64,000 bases of DNA, from positions 1-64,000 of the forward strand of contig CAVOIP010000003.1 in NCBI GenBank assembly GCA_963696105.1, in the 5' to 3' direction. The notes beneath the pieces were generated by a model. The model searched no databases, was not told the DNA's origin, and was given only the letters and a program-made list of their open reading frames with translations. Numbering within the stretch: position 1 is the first letter of the stretch; every line of letters starts with the position of its first letter. Of this stretch, positions 53,829-63,746 are shown piece by piece. A program made the position numbers and the translations under genes. Origin of the DNA: CAVRTM01 sp963696105. GTDB taxonomy: Bacteria > Actinomycetota > Actinomycetes > Actinomycetales > Dermatophilaceae.

Positions 53829-55841
53829 ATGTCTGGTCACCAGCACCGTCGCCTTCCGTGGCTCGCCGCCGCAGTGACGCTCGCCTTCCTTGCGGTCGGC
53901 ACCTCACCGGCGGCAGCCCACACGCACCCGACCCCCATCGAGCGTGCCTCTCCGGGGGTGGTCTTCATCGAGGCGCGCGCCAAGGTGGAGGTCGCCCTGA
54001 TCGAGCACCGGCAGGCCGGCGACAACTTCGGCGTGCACATCGGCATCATCCAGAGCACGTGGAACCCCGTGCTGGACACGGCCAGTGGCTTCGTCGTCGA
54101 CCCCACCGGCACGATCGTCACCACCGGCTCGATCACCCGGTCGGACCTGGACCGGGCGCGCGTCTTCGCCGTGAACCAGGCCTTCCACCAGCGGTACGGC
54201 GGCGCGGCACCGCTGCCCAAGGACCCGTTCGCCCGCAACCGCCTCGGCGACTCCGGCGACCGCAACGAGCAACGGCTCGAGGCCTGCTACCCGCCCAACG
54301 TCACCAACGACGCCGGTGGCTGCGTCGTGCGAGTGACCCCCGACTACGTCGTCTACCCCTACGTCACCGACCAGCAGCGGTACGGCGGCCTGCACGCCGA
54401 GGTCCTGCCCGGCGGCACACGCGACGTCGCGGTCCTCAGCGTCCGGGGAGCCAACAGCATGCCGACGGTGGCGGTGGGCTCCTCCACCGCCGGTGCGGAG
54501 GCGCTGGGGGTGCTGGGGTTCACCGGGATACCGGGGACCGGCAACCCCCTCCAGGAGATCAACCAGCACCTGGCCACCACGGGTGGCGACCGGCTCAAGA
54601 CGACCGGACTCGACGCGGGGGACGTCCGCGACGCCGCCCGGCTGCAGTCCGGCCTCCAGAACGGCATGGCGGGTGGTCCGGTGCTGGCCGAGCGGGGCCA
54701 GGTCGTGGGGCTGCTGCCGTACCCCGCCGACCCCGGCAGCGCCGCGCCGCGGCTGGTGAGCATCGAGTCGGTGCTGCCGGTCCTGGCCAAGGCGGGGATC
54801 ACCCCGCACGGCGGGCCGGTCGACGCCAGCTTCGAGGCGGCGATGCACCTGTTCAAGAACAACGGCTACGCCGCCTCCATCCCCAGCTTCAGCAAGGCGC
54901 TCGAGCTGTTCCCCGGGCACTTCGTGGCCAGTCGCAACCTCGCCATCGCCAAGCAGCGCTCCGGCGCGGGCGCCACGGGCACGGGCGCCGGCGCCACGGT
55001 CGCGGGTGGCTCCGACCAGGGGACCGGGAGCGCTGCCGGTGCCACGGGCACGGGATCGAGCTGGGGGTGGCCGATCGGCATCGTTCTCGCTGTCGCGGTC
55101 CTGGCCGCGGGGGCGCTGCTGTACCTCCTCTGGTGGCGGCGACGTTCCCCGGCGGCCGCGGTGGCAGGGCCCGGGCAGTCCCCCTCCGGCAGCCACCGGC
55201 CGCCACCCGGCCAACCGGGCGGACCGGGCGGCGGACCGAGCCGAGCGGACGGACCCACCCAGAGCGGCGCAGGCGGCAGGGGTGGCACCGGTGGTCCGCC
55301 ACGTCCCGCGGGTGCCGCCCTCGAGGCCGCCGGCGGTGCGGCGGCGGGTGCGGCCGGTGCGTCACGGGGTGCGCCACGCCCCGGCGCGACCGGACCGACG
55401 GGACCGACCGGACCGACCGGCGCGGCCGGCGCGGCCGGCGCGGCGCGGCCCGACGGCTCCCGGGCACCTGGCGGTGCGGCGCCGGTCCGACCCGGCGCGG
55501 GCCCGGCGCCGCGACCCAACGCCTCCTCCACCGCGTCGTCGGTGGCGGCTGCCCGGCCGGCGGGCGCGGACCGTCCCGGGGGAGCCGCTCGTGCCCCCGC
55601 GCCCGGTCGTGCACCGGCAGCCGGGTCCACGCCTGCGTCCGCGCCGGCAGCCGGCAGGCCGCCGGCAGCCGGTTCTGCACCGGCATCCGCGTCGGCCCCC
55701 GGCCGCGGCGCGGCACCCCGCGACCCGGTGCAGGCATCGCGGGCGGCTCAGGAGTCGGCCCCGCGGTTCTGCACCACCTGCGGCGGCCGTCTCGCGGCAC
55801 GGCACCAGTTCTGTGGGTGGTGCGGTGAACCTGTCGGCTGA
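53829..55841 (+). CDS. Secreted trypsin-like pseudoprotease with collagen-like tail and zinc ribbon
   Basis: A 670-residue protein. A signal peptide (MSGHQHRRLPWLAAAVTLAF, cut near AAA30) precedes a trypsin-fold domain in which ASGFVVDPTGTIVTTGSI lacks the His of TAAH, and GLQNGMAGGPVL has Ala281 for the catalytic Ser; Asp199 (RDVAVLS) remains. A TPR-like piece (NNGYAASIPSFSKALELFPG) follows, then a transmembrane helix (WGWPIGIVLAVAVLAAGALL). The cytoplasmic tail is long and rich in Gly, Pro and Ala, with GATGPTGPTGPTG, and ends in a zinc ribbon (CTTCGG, CGWCGE). It would be a sensor or scaffold. ATG at 53829 fits the signal peptide. Confidence 0.82.
   Translation: MSGHQHRRLPWLAAAVTLAFLAVGTSPAAAHTHPTPIERASPGVVFIEARAKVEVALIEHRQAGDNFGVHIGIIQSTWNPVLDTASGFVVDPTGTIVTTGSITRSDLDRARVFAVNQAFHQRYGGAAPLPKDPFARNRLGDSGDRNEQRLEACYPPNVTNDAGGCVVRVTPDYVVYPYVTDQQRYGGLHAEVLPGGTRDVAVLSVRGANSMPTVAVGSSTAGAEALGVLGFTGIPGTGNPLQEINQHLATTGGDRLKTTGLDAGDVRDAARLQSGLQNGMAGGPVLAERGQVVGLLPYPADPGSAAPRLVSIESVLPVLAKAGITPHGGPVDASFEAAMHLFKNNGYAASIPSFSKALELFPGHFVASRNLAIAKQRSGAGATGTGAGATVAGGSDQGTGSAAGATGTGSSWGWPIGIVLAVAVLAAGALLYLLWWRRRSPAAAVAGPGQSPSGSHRPPPGQPGGPGGGPSRADGPTQSGAGGRGGTGGPPRPAGAALEAAGGAAAGAAGASRGAPRPGATGPTGPTGPTGAAGAAGAARPDGSRAPGGAAPVRPGAGPAPRPNASSTASSVAAARPAGADRPGGAARAPAPGRAPAAGSTPASAPAAGRPPAAGSAPASASAPGRGAAPRDPVQASRAAQESAPRFCTTCGGRLAARHQFCGWCGEPVG
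55383..55446 (+). repeat. Collagen-like GXY tandem repeats in the pseudoprotease tail
   Basis: Nine-base units GGACCGACC and GGCGCGGCC repeat in tandem and encode Gly-Pro-Thr and Gly-Ala-Ala triplets. Confidence 0.8.
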
Positions 55842-55862
55842 TTCGAGGACGAGGCGGTGCCC

Positions 55863-57780
<1,918 letters not shown>

Positions 57781-57788
<8 letters not shown>

Positions 57789-58347
57789 GGAACGGGATGA
57801 GGCTGGCTGTCCCAGCCTCCGGGCGCGTCGGGAGCGTGCAGCGATATCGGACCTCGTCCAGACGGACGTCACCGCGCCAGTCGGTCTTCTCCGCCCCGTC
57901 GGCCACCCAGCCATGCTGTTCGTAGAACCGGCGGGCACGCTGGTTGCCGGAGAGCACCCACAGGGTCGCTGTCGGGGCCCCGGCGGTGCTCAGGGCCCTC
58001 ACGGCCCGGGCGTGCAGGGTGCGCCCATGACCGGCCCCCCAATGGTCGGGGTGGAGGTAGAGCCCCCACAGCTCTCCGGTGCCCGGTCCCGTCTTGTCGT
58101 CGCGAGACGGGCCGATGCTGGCGAACCCGATGACCCGGCCGTCCAGCTCCGCCACCAGGGTCGCCGCGCCAGGCGCGGCCGGCCGACTGAGGTTCAGCCC
58201 CCAGGTCTCGATGCGGTCCCGCACCGACAGGGACGCCAGGTACTCCTGCGGCAGAAGTCCTCGGTACGCCTCCTGCCACGAGGCAACGTGCACCGCAGCA
58301 ATCCCTGCTGCGTCACGGAGCTCGGCACGGCGCACGGTGAGGATCAT
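57781..58347 (-). CDS. GNAT-family N-acetyltransferase
   Basis: A 188-residue acetyltransferase: MILTVRRAELRDAAGIAAVH, VASWQEAYRGLLPQEYL, LWGLYLHPDHWGAGHGRTLH (motif A with the acetyl-CoA loop) and GNQRARRFYEQHGWVADG (motif B). The HVASWQEAYRGLLP start is typical of a large uncharacterised GNAT subgroup. A CATACT box six bases before the ATG suggests a leaderless start. It overlaps the end of the kinase gene by 8 bp, tail to tail. Confidence 0.9.
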
Positions 58348-58488
58348 GGGCGGAGTATGCCGGACCCTCCCGAAAGGTGACGGCGGGAAGGCGCGACCTG
58401 TCACCGACGGCCCGCGTGGGAATGACGCGGTCCGCCCGACTCTGCGTCGGCCTGCCCCCCGAGCGGCCTCCGAGCGTCGTCCCGGGAG

Positions 58489-59922
58489 TCACCCGGTGAC
58501 CGGTTCGCGGGGTACGGGCGAGGACGTCTCGGCTGCGTCGAGGCACGACGTCACCTCGGCGAGCAGGGCCCCGACCTCCCCGGGCCGGGGGCTGTGCAGC
58601 CGGTTGGGGCGCCGGGCCGCGATCTTGAGCAGCAGCGCCGCCTCGTAGACGTGACAGCGTCGCCGGACCCCCTCCCGGGTCGACGCGTCCACGCCGCGCT
58701 CGGCCAGGCGCTCGTCGTACGCGGTGAGGAAGATGGTCGCCGCTCGGGCGAACCAGGCGCGCGTCCCCGCCCGGTGGTACCAGAGTCCCGGCGGCCGCAG
58801 GTAGGCCAGGAAGTAGCCGACGTCCAGGGCCGGGTCGGCGCGGCAGAACTGGTCGAAGTCGACGAGGTGGACCGAGCCGGCCCGGAACAGCAGCTGGCTG
58901 GACTTGTAGGACCCGTGTGCCGGACGGAGCACGTCCTGGGGCAGCCCGGACAGCATCGCGCCCAGCCGGGAGGCGACGCGGTCGGTCTCGCCGGCGAGCG
59001 TCGGGACGTAGCGCGCGATGGTGCCGGCACGCTTCGCGGCCTTGCCGGCCTCGTCCTCGCCGGTGCGTGCGGGGGTCTCCGCCGTGAGGGTGTCGCTCGT
59101 GTGCAGCTCGGCGAGGGCCCGGGCTGCCGCCCGCAGCGCCTGCGTCGGCTGGCCTGTGCCGAAACGGATCACGTCCGTTCCCACCAAGGTCGGGGGGTCG
59201 TCGCGGTCGCTGCCCAGGTCCTCGGACAGGACCAGCGCCAGGGCGTCGACCACCGCGAGGGGACGCGCGGTCCACGGCCGCTTCCCTTGCGCGCGAACCA
59301 GCCGGGCCATGAGCTCGGCTGCGGCGTGGGCCTGCGCCGGCTCGCGATACAGCTTGCCGATCACGCCGACCTGGACCTGGCCCTCGGCGCCGGTCGCCGA
59401 GCCGGCCCGCTGCAGCCGGAGCCGGTAGCGCAGGACACACCGGTCACCCGGCTTGTACCGCAGGGGAACCGCGTCCGCGGACAGCAGCCGCAGCGTGCCG
59501 GGGCTGTTGCCGAGAATCTCGGTGGCGGCCCGCTCCAGTGCCTCGCGCAGCAGGAGGTGCTCGTACGGCGTCACAGCGGCGGCCAGGGAGGGGAGCCGTT
59601 CGTCGTGGGGGAACCGCTGGATGGTCAGCCCCAGCGGCGGGATCTCGACCAGCTCGGGGATCTCCTCCAGCGCCGCATGGTGCGGCATCCGGCCCGGCTC
59701 GACGAGGTCGCTCGCCACCGCGGACTCCTCCACGGTCACGGTGTACATGTCGCGGGGTGCCTTGGCGGTGCCGTAGACGGCGACGAGTCCACGCCCCGGC
59801 TTGCGCCGCAGGTAGGTCAGGGGCGGCCGCGGCCGGTGCGGCTCGACCAAGCAGAGGACGTCGTCCAGGGCGGCGCCCACTCCGGTCGGGCTCGGCCAGG
59901 GGGCGTGGTCGGTGGAGGTCAT
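58489..59922 (-). CDS. APH-like phosphotransferase-fold protein (free form of the ABC-fusion tail)
   Basis: A 477-residue protein. An N-terminal degenerate lobe holds PLRYKPGDRCVLRYRLRLQR, then GVIGKLYREPAQA. The C-lobe has RPAHGSYKSSQLLF and HLVDFDQFCRADPALDVGYF. The fold is that of aminoglycoside/choline phosphotransferases, but the HGD Asp is Ser338, so classical catalysis is doubtful. CVLRY and ADPALDVG(Y/G)FLA link it to the C-terminus of the ABC fusion at 50036. It overlaps the ATP-grasp gene upstream by ATGA, and is third in a three-gene leftward operon. Confidence 0.85.
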   Translation of the reverse strand: MTSTDHAPWPSPTGVGAALDDVLCLVEPHRPRPPLTYLRRKPGRGLVAVYGTAKAPRDMYTVTVEESAVASDLVEPGRMPHHAALEEIPELVEIPPLGLTIQRFPHDERLPSLAAAVTPYEHLLLREALERAATEILGNSPGTLRLLSADAVPLRYKPGDRCVLRYRLRLQRAGSATGAEGQVQVGVIGKLYREPAQAHAAAELMARLVRAQGKRPWTARPLAVVDALALVLSEDLGSDRDDPPTLVGTDVIRFGTGQPTQALRAAARALAELHTSDTLTAETPARTGEDEAGKAAKRAGTIARYVPTLAGETDRVASRLGAMLSGLPQDVLRPAHGSYKSSQLLFRAGSVHLVDFDQFCRADPALDVGYFLAYLRPPGLWYHRAGTRAWFARAATIFLTAYDERLAERGVDASTREGVRRRCHVYEAALLLKIAARRPNRLHSPRPGEVGALLAEVTSCLDAAETSSPVPREPVTG

Positions 59923-60755
59923 GCGTGCACCAGCCTCTCGCTCGCGTGCTGTTCGAGGAAGCGGAGCATGGACTCCGCCGGGTCGTGGGCCCCCTGGAAA
60001 CCGGGAAAAGCGTTGACGTCGATGACGACCGGACCGTTGCGGGTGATCAGCAGGTCGACCCCGAAGAGGTCGAGGCCGAGGGCGGCGCCGGCGCGCCGGG
60101 CGGTGAGGGCCCAGTCGGCGGGCAGGTCGTCGCCGGTGAGGGGGACGTCGGCGCTCTTGTCGACGCCCTCCAGCGCACAGGCGCGTCGGGCCGCTGACAG
60201 GTCGCTGCCGATGACCCAGACCTTGATGTCGAAGCCGTCGTTGGCGATGAACTCCTGTGCGAGGACCGGCTCGTCGCCCCACTGGGGCAGCAGGTCCAGC
60301 AGGGCGGCGCGGTCCTGCACCAGCCGGACGAGGTCCCCGCGGCCGCTGGTGCGGCTCTTGACCACCATCGGCCACGGCAGCCACTGGCGGGTCAGGTCGT
60401 CGGAGGCCATCTGGCGCAGCGTGGGGAAGGACCACGTCCGGGGCGCCGGGACACCGGCCAGGTCGAGCAGTGTCGCCATGGCCAGGCGGTCGAGGGCGGC
60501 GGCCGTCGCCGCGGGACGGTTGACCACCAGCGCCCCTGCCCGCTCCACCCGTAGCGCGAACGCCTGGGCCTGGGGCGAGCGGGACTTCAGCAGGTACATG
60601 TCTGCATGGTCCCGCGTGGGGCTGGCGGCTGGGAAGGCCGTCGTGGTGAGCTCCTGGGGGTCGCGGACCGTCACGGTGTGGCGCTCGCCCAGATGGGCGA
60701 GAACCGAAGCCAGGACGGGGTTGGTGGACGATTCGGCGAGCAGGACGATGTTCAT
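59919..60755 (-). CDS. RimK-like ATP-grasp ligase
   Basis: A 278-residue ATP-grasp protein. The small N-domain reads MNIVLLAESSTNPVLASVLA; the grasp fold shows WPMVVKSRTSGRGDLVRLV (ATP-binding Lys), PVLAQEFIANDGFDIKVWVI and DLFGVDLLITRNGPVVIDVNAFPGF (Mg ligands, Asp/Asn). Relatives join amino acids or peptides to carboxylates, as RimK and graspetide ligases do. GGAGG lies 7 bases before the ATG. It overlaps both neighbours by 4 bases, a second ATP-grasp and an APH-like protein, so the three are made together. The substrate is unknown; no precursor peptide was seen. Confidence 0.9.
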   Translation of the reverse strand: MNIVLLAESSTNPVLASVLAHLGERHTVTVRDPQELTTTAFPAASPTRDHADMYLLKSRSPQAQAFALRVERAGALVVNRPAATAAALDRLAMATLLDLAGVPAPRTWSFPTLRQMASDDLTRQWLPWPMVVKSRTSGRGDLVRLVQDRAALLDLLPQWGDEPVLAQEFIANDGFDIKVWVIGSDLSAARRACALEGVDKSADVPLTGDDLPADWALTARRAGAALGLDLFGVDLLITRNGPVVIDVNAFPGFQGAHDPAESMLRFLEQHASERLVHA

Positions 60756-61676
60756 GCTGAAGCCTCCATGGCGGGAACGAACGCGGGGGACGAGACGGGG
60801 GTGGAGTCGGGAGCGGCGGCGGCGCGGCGCGCCAGGCGCAGGACGGTGCGGGCGAGCCGCTGGGCGACGTCGGGCACCTTGCCGAAGCTGGGGAAGTCGT
60901 TGACGTCCAGGACGACCCAGCCGCGCGGGGTCTCGACGACGTCCAGGCCGTAGATGTCGAGTCCGAAGACACGCCCGACCGCGACGCGTCAGGGCGCGCA
61001 GCTCGGGGGTGACCGGGATCAGCTGCTCGACGACGTCCGGCGCCGGGGTGCAGCGGCGACCGGCGCACGGCCGCGAAGACCTCGTCGCCGGTGTTGTAGA
61101 GCTTGACGTCGTAGCCGGGATTGGGCAGGTAGGGCTGCGCCAGCAGGAAGCCGCTGTCGTCGAGGTCGAGCTCGGTCGAGCTCCTCGCGGGCGTCGACCC
61201 GGAAGATCTGCTCGCAGCGAGCTGCCGTTGTTCGGCTTGACCACCAGGGGGTACTTCGTCGCGGGGCACCTGCTCGAGCAGGGCCGAGCGGGCGGCGAAC
61301 TAGGTGGTGGGGAAGGGCAGGCCGGCGGCACGGGCCAGACTGGCGGCGACCGCCTTGTCCCGCGCCAGGCGGATCGCGCGGTAGTCGTTGACCGTCACGA
61401 CGCCCGCCGCGCCGGCCGCCTCGAGGATGCTCAGGCCGGGGCCGGAGGAGACCGTCTTCAGCACGTACGCGTCGTACGCGCCGGTCGCCGCCGGGCATCA
61501 GGTCGCCCAGGTCGGTCGAGCATCGCGGAGGGTCGCAGCACGTCGACCTCGTGCCCCCAGCGATCGCAGGCGCCTGCGACCACCACCGACGGCATGGCGT
61601 CGTGCTCGTACTTCTCCTCGACGATGAAGCACAGCCGCGTCGGCGTCGTGAGCGCCGGACCGGCGATCGTCGACAT
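60752..61676 (-). pseudogene. Second RimK-like ATP-grasp ligase, frameshifted and with an in-frame stop
   Basis: Joined frames give about 310 residues: TRLCFIVEEKYEHDAMPSVV, YPLVVKPNNGSS (ATP Lys), AQPYLPNPGYDVKLYNTGDE, VVEQLIPVTPELRAL and VVLDVNDFPSFGKVPD (Mg ligands). It is a paralogue of the ligase at 59919. Frame changes occur near 61500, 61245, 61190, 61060 and 60985, and a TAG (61300-61302) interrupts LPFPTT-FAARS. Either the copy is dying or this stretch is poorly sequenced. The end near 60752-60860 is intact and overlaps the next ATG. The start is uncertain; ATG 61676 lacks an RBS. Confidence 0.75.
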
Positions 61677-62124
61677 CACCGAGGAGAAGCCGCGGCGAGT
61701 CACCGTGCTGTGCCTGCTGGAGCTGGACATCCGAGCCACCTACCTTGTCGTCTGGGGCCGACCCTTGCCGGCTGGTATCGACTCTGGTGGCCGCGGTACG
61801 CCGCAGGTAGGCACCCAAGGTCTGGCCCCGGCGCCGCCCGGGGTGTGCGGTTGACCCACCCTGGGTGAGTCCACCCAGTCCGTCGGCCCCCGCCGGCCAG
61901 GGCGCCCCCGCCGGCAGGCGGCCACTGCCCGGCCCACGCCGACGGGCCGGCGCACGACGTCGGCCGGTCCATCCGGCCGGCCCTGGCCACCCTGGGGTGG
62001 AGGGGGACGCCACCTGGCGCGGCGACGCGCCACCCCTGCGGTGGCTGTGCGCTGGCGTCGCGGAACGTCACTGTCGTTGGCCAGGAACGTTTTTCCGCTC
62101 ACGGCAGCAGAAGGGCTGACGTCG
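61677..62124. other. Intergenic region between divergent ATP-grasp operon and GDPD gene
   Basis: About 450 bp without a convincing gene. Bases 61850-62040 are dense in G/C-palindromic blocks (GGGTGAGTCCACCC-like at 61864-61879 and repeated CCGGCCGG/GGCCGGTCC around 61960-61985) that can form hairpins. Both divergent promoters should lie here, but I found no clear -10 box. Confidence 0.4.
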
Positions 62125-63024
62125 ATGAACACCTACCACGGGCAGTCGAGCGTGACGTCCATCTCCGCCGCGGGCCTGGGCGCCCTCCAGCGCCGCTCCC
62201 AGAGCGGCCGCGCCGCCGCGGCGGCACTAACCGCCCGTGGGAACGGGCGTGTGCTCGTGCTCGGGCACCGTGGCTCACCCGGACCACAGCGGCCGGAGAA
62301 CAGCGTCGCCGCCGTGACGACGGCCCTGCAGCACGGAGCCGACGGGGTGGAGGTCGACGTGCGCCTGACCGGGGACGGCGTGCTCGTCTGCAGCCACGGA
62401 CCGGCGGTGCGGTCGGCTTCCGGCCAGTGGGCCACCGTGTCCGGCACCAGCTGGGAGAACGTGCGGCGGGCGCGCGAGCTCAGCAACACCGGCGCCGCGT
62501 CCCTGGCAGAGGTGTTGCTGGCGGTCCGTCGGCACGGGCCGCGCCGCGTCGTCGTCGAGGCGAAGCCGGTGGACGACGACGCGCTGGGGGTGCGTACGGC
62601 GGCCGCGTTGGGAGCCGTGCTCGCCGCTGCGGGCCGCTCCGTGGACGTGACGGTCTCCTCCTTCGACCCGGCGCTGCTGTTCCGGATCCGCCGTGCCGTG
62701 GCGACAGACGACGTCCGCACCGCCCTGCTCGGAGAGACCGGGACACCGGCGCACGCGTTGCTGCGCCGGGCGCTCGAGGACGGCCACGACGAGATCCACC
62801 CTTCCCTGCCCGACCTGTGCGCAGCGCCCCACGCGGTCGGCGCGGCCCGGGCGCTGGGCGTCGGCGTCACCGCATGGACCGTCAACGCGCCTCCGGACCT
62901 GCGGCGCATGGCCGACCTGGGCGTCGAGGCGGTCGTCACCGACGACGTCCCTGGTGCGTTCGCAACCCTGCGCGAGCACGCAGCCGTTGCCGCGCTGCGG
63001 CAGGTCCGTTCGGCCGCGTCCTGA
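62125..63024 (+). CDS. Glycerophosphodiester phosphodiesterase
   Basis: A 299-residue TIM-barrel enzyme that cleaves glycerophosphodiesters to glycerol-3-phosphate and an alcohol. VLVLGHRGSPGPQRPENSVA carries catalytic His and the Glu of PENS; ADGVEVDVRLTGDGVLVCSH carries the metal Glu/Asp and second catalytic His; VTAWTVN closes the barrel. There is no signal peptide, and the first about 45 residues are a polar extension. ATG at 62125 with GAAGG upstream. It opens the last rightward group, followed 51 bp later by the FHA-HTH gene. Confidence 0.9.
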   Translation: MNTYHGQSSVTSISAAGLGALQRRSQSGRAAAAALTARGNGRVLVLGHRGSPGPQRPENSVAAVTTALQHGADGVEVDVRLTGDGVLVCSHGPAVRSASGQWATVSGTSWENVRRARELSNTGAASLAEVLLAVRRHGPRRVVVEAKPVDDDALGVRTAAALGAVLAAAGRSVDVTVSSFDPALLFRIRRAVATDDVRTALLGETGTPAHALLRRALEDGHDEIHPSLPDLCAAPHAVGAARALGVGVTAWTVNAPPDLRRMADLGVEAVVTDDVPGAFATLREHAAVAALRQVRSAAS

Positions 63025-63045
63025 ACGGGGAACCGGCCCAGGACG

Positions 63046-63051
63046 TATCGT
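63046..63051 (+). promoter_or_regulatory. -10 element for the FHA-HTH gene
   Basis: TATCGT, with an A at 63058 as likely transcription start. That leaves a 17-base leader containing GGACGGAG ahead of the ATG at 63075. Confidence 0.5.
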
Positions 63052-63074
63052 GGGCGCATGGGACGGAGCCGCCG

Positions 63075-63746
63075 ATGACCAACCCCGGGCATGGCGCCGG
63101 CCCGTCTGAGGGCGCCCGTCGGCAGGACCCGCTGTGGGCGCGCGGGCCCACGTTGATCTACCGGGACGGCGAGGGGGCGCAGCAGGTGGTGTCCCTGGAT
63201 GCGTTGCCGTCGTTGACGATCGGCCGCGGCTCGGGCTGCGACGTCCGGCTTCCGTGGGACGAGCGGGTGTCACGCGTCCACGCGCAGCTCGACCGGGTCG
63301 GACAGAACTGGACGCTCGTCGACGACGGGCTGTCGCGCAACGGCACGTTCCTCAACGGCGAACGGCTCAACGGCCGACGCAGGTTGTACGACGGGGACAC
63401 CTTCGTGCTGGGCGCCACCTCGTTCGGCTACCGGGACGTCCAGGGCGGCACCTCCCAGATGACCATGGTCGAGACCGAGGTCGTGACGGTCTCGTCGCTC
63501 TCGCCCACGCAGCGGCAGATCCTCACGGCGTTGTGCCGTCCCTACAAGCACGAAACGCCCTACGCGACGCCGGCGTCCAACCAGCAGGTGGCCGGCGAGC
63601 TGTTCCTCAGCGTTGACGCCGTCAAGACCCACCTGCGCACGCTGTTCCACAAGTTCCACATCGAGGACCTGCCGCAGAACCAGAAGCGCGCCAAGCTCGT
63701 CGAGCGGGCGTTCGCGCTCGGCATCGTGTCTCGGCGAGACCTGTGA
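63075..63746 (+). CDS. FHA-domain transcription factor with C-terminal helix-turn-helix
   Basis: A 223-residue protein. FHA domain at about 30-120: LTIGRGSGCDVRLPWDERVS, RVHAQLDRVGQNW and LSRNGTFLNGERL (phosphothreonine pocket Arg, Ser, Asn). The C-terminal about 80 residues hold LSPTQRQILTALCRPY and NQQVAGELFLSVDAVKTHLR, a LuxR/winged-helix DNA-binding unit. It would turn Thr-phosphorylation, perhaps by the kinase at 55863, into transcription. The ATG at 63075 follows GGACGGAG. Its stop overlaps the next gene's GTG (GTGA). Confidence 0.88.
   Translation: MTNPGHGAGPSEGARRQDPLWARGPTLIYRDGEGAQQVVSLDALPSLTIGRGSGCDVRLPWDERVSRVHAQLDRVGQNWTLVDDGLSRNGTFLNGERLNGRRRLYDGDTFVLGATSFGYRDVQGGTSQMTMVETEVVTVSSLSPTQRQILTALCRPYKHETPYATPASNQQVAGELFLSVDAVKTHLRTLFHKFHIEDLPQNQKRAKLVERAFALGIVSRRDL

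Noticed and set aside
63058..63078. Six-codon ORF (MGRSRR) before the FHA-HTH gene
   Set aside because: Its ATG coincides with the predicted transcription start and the sequence doubles as the RBS of the next gene; probably chance.
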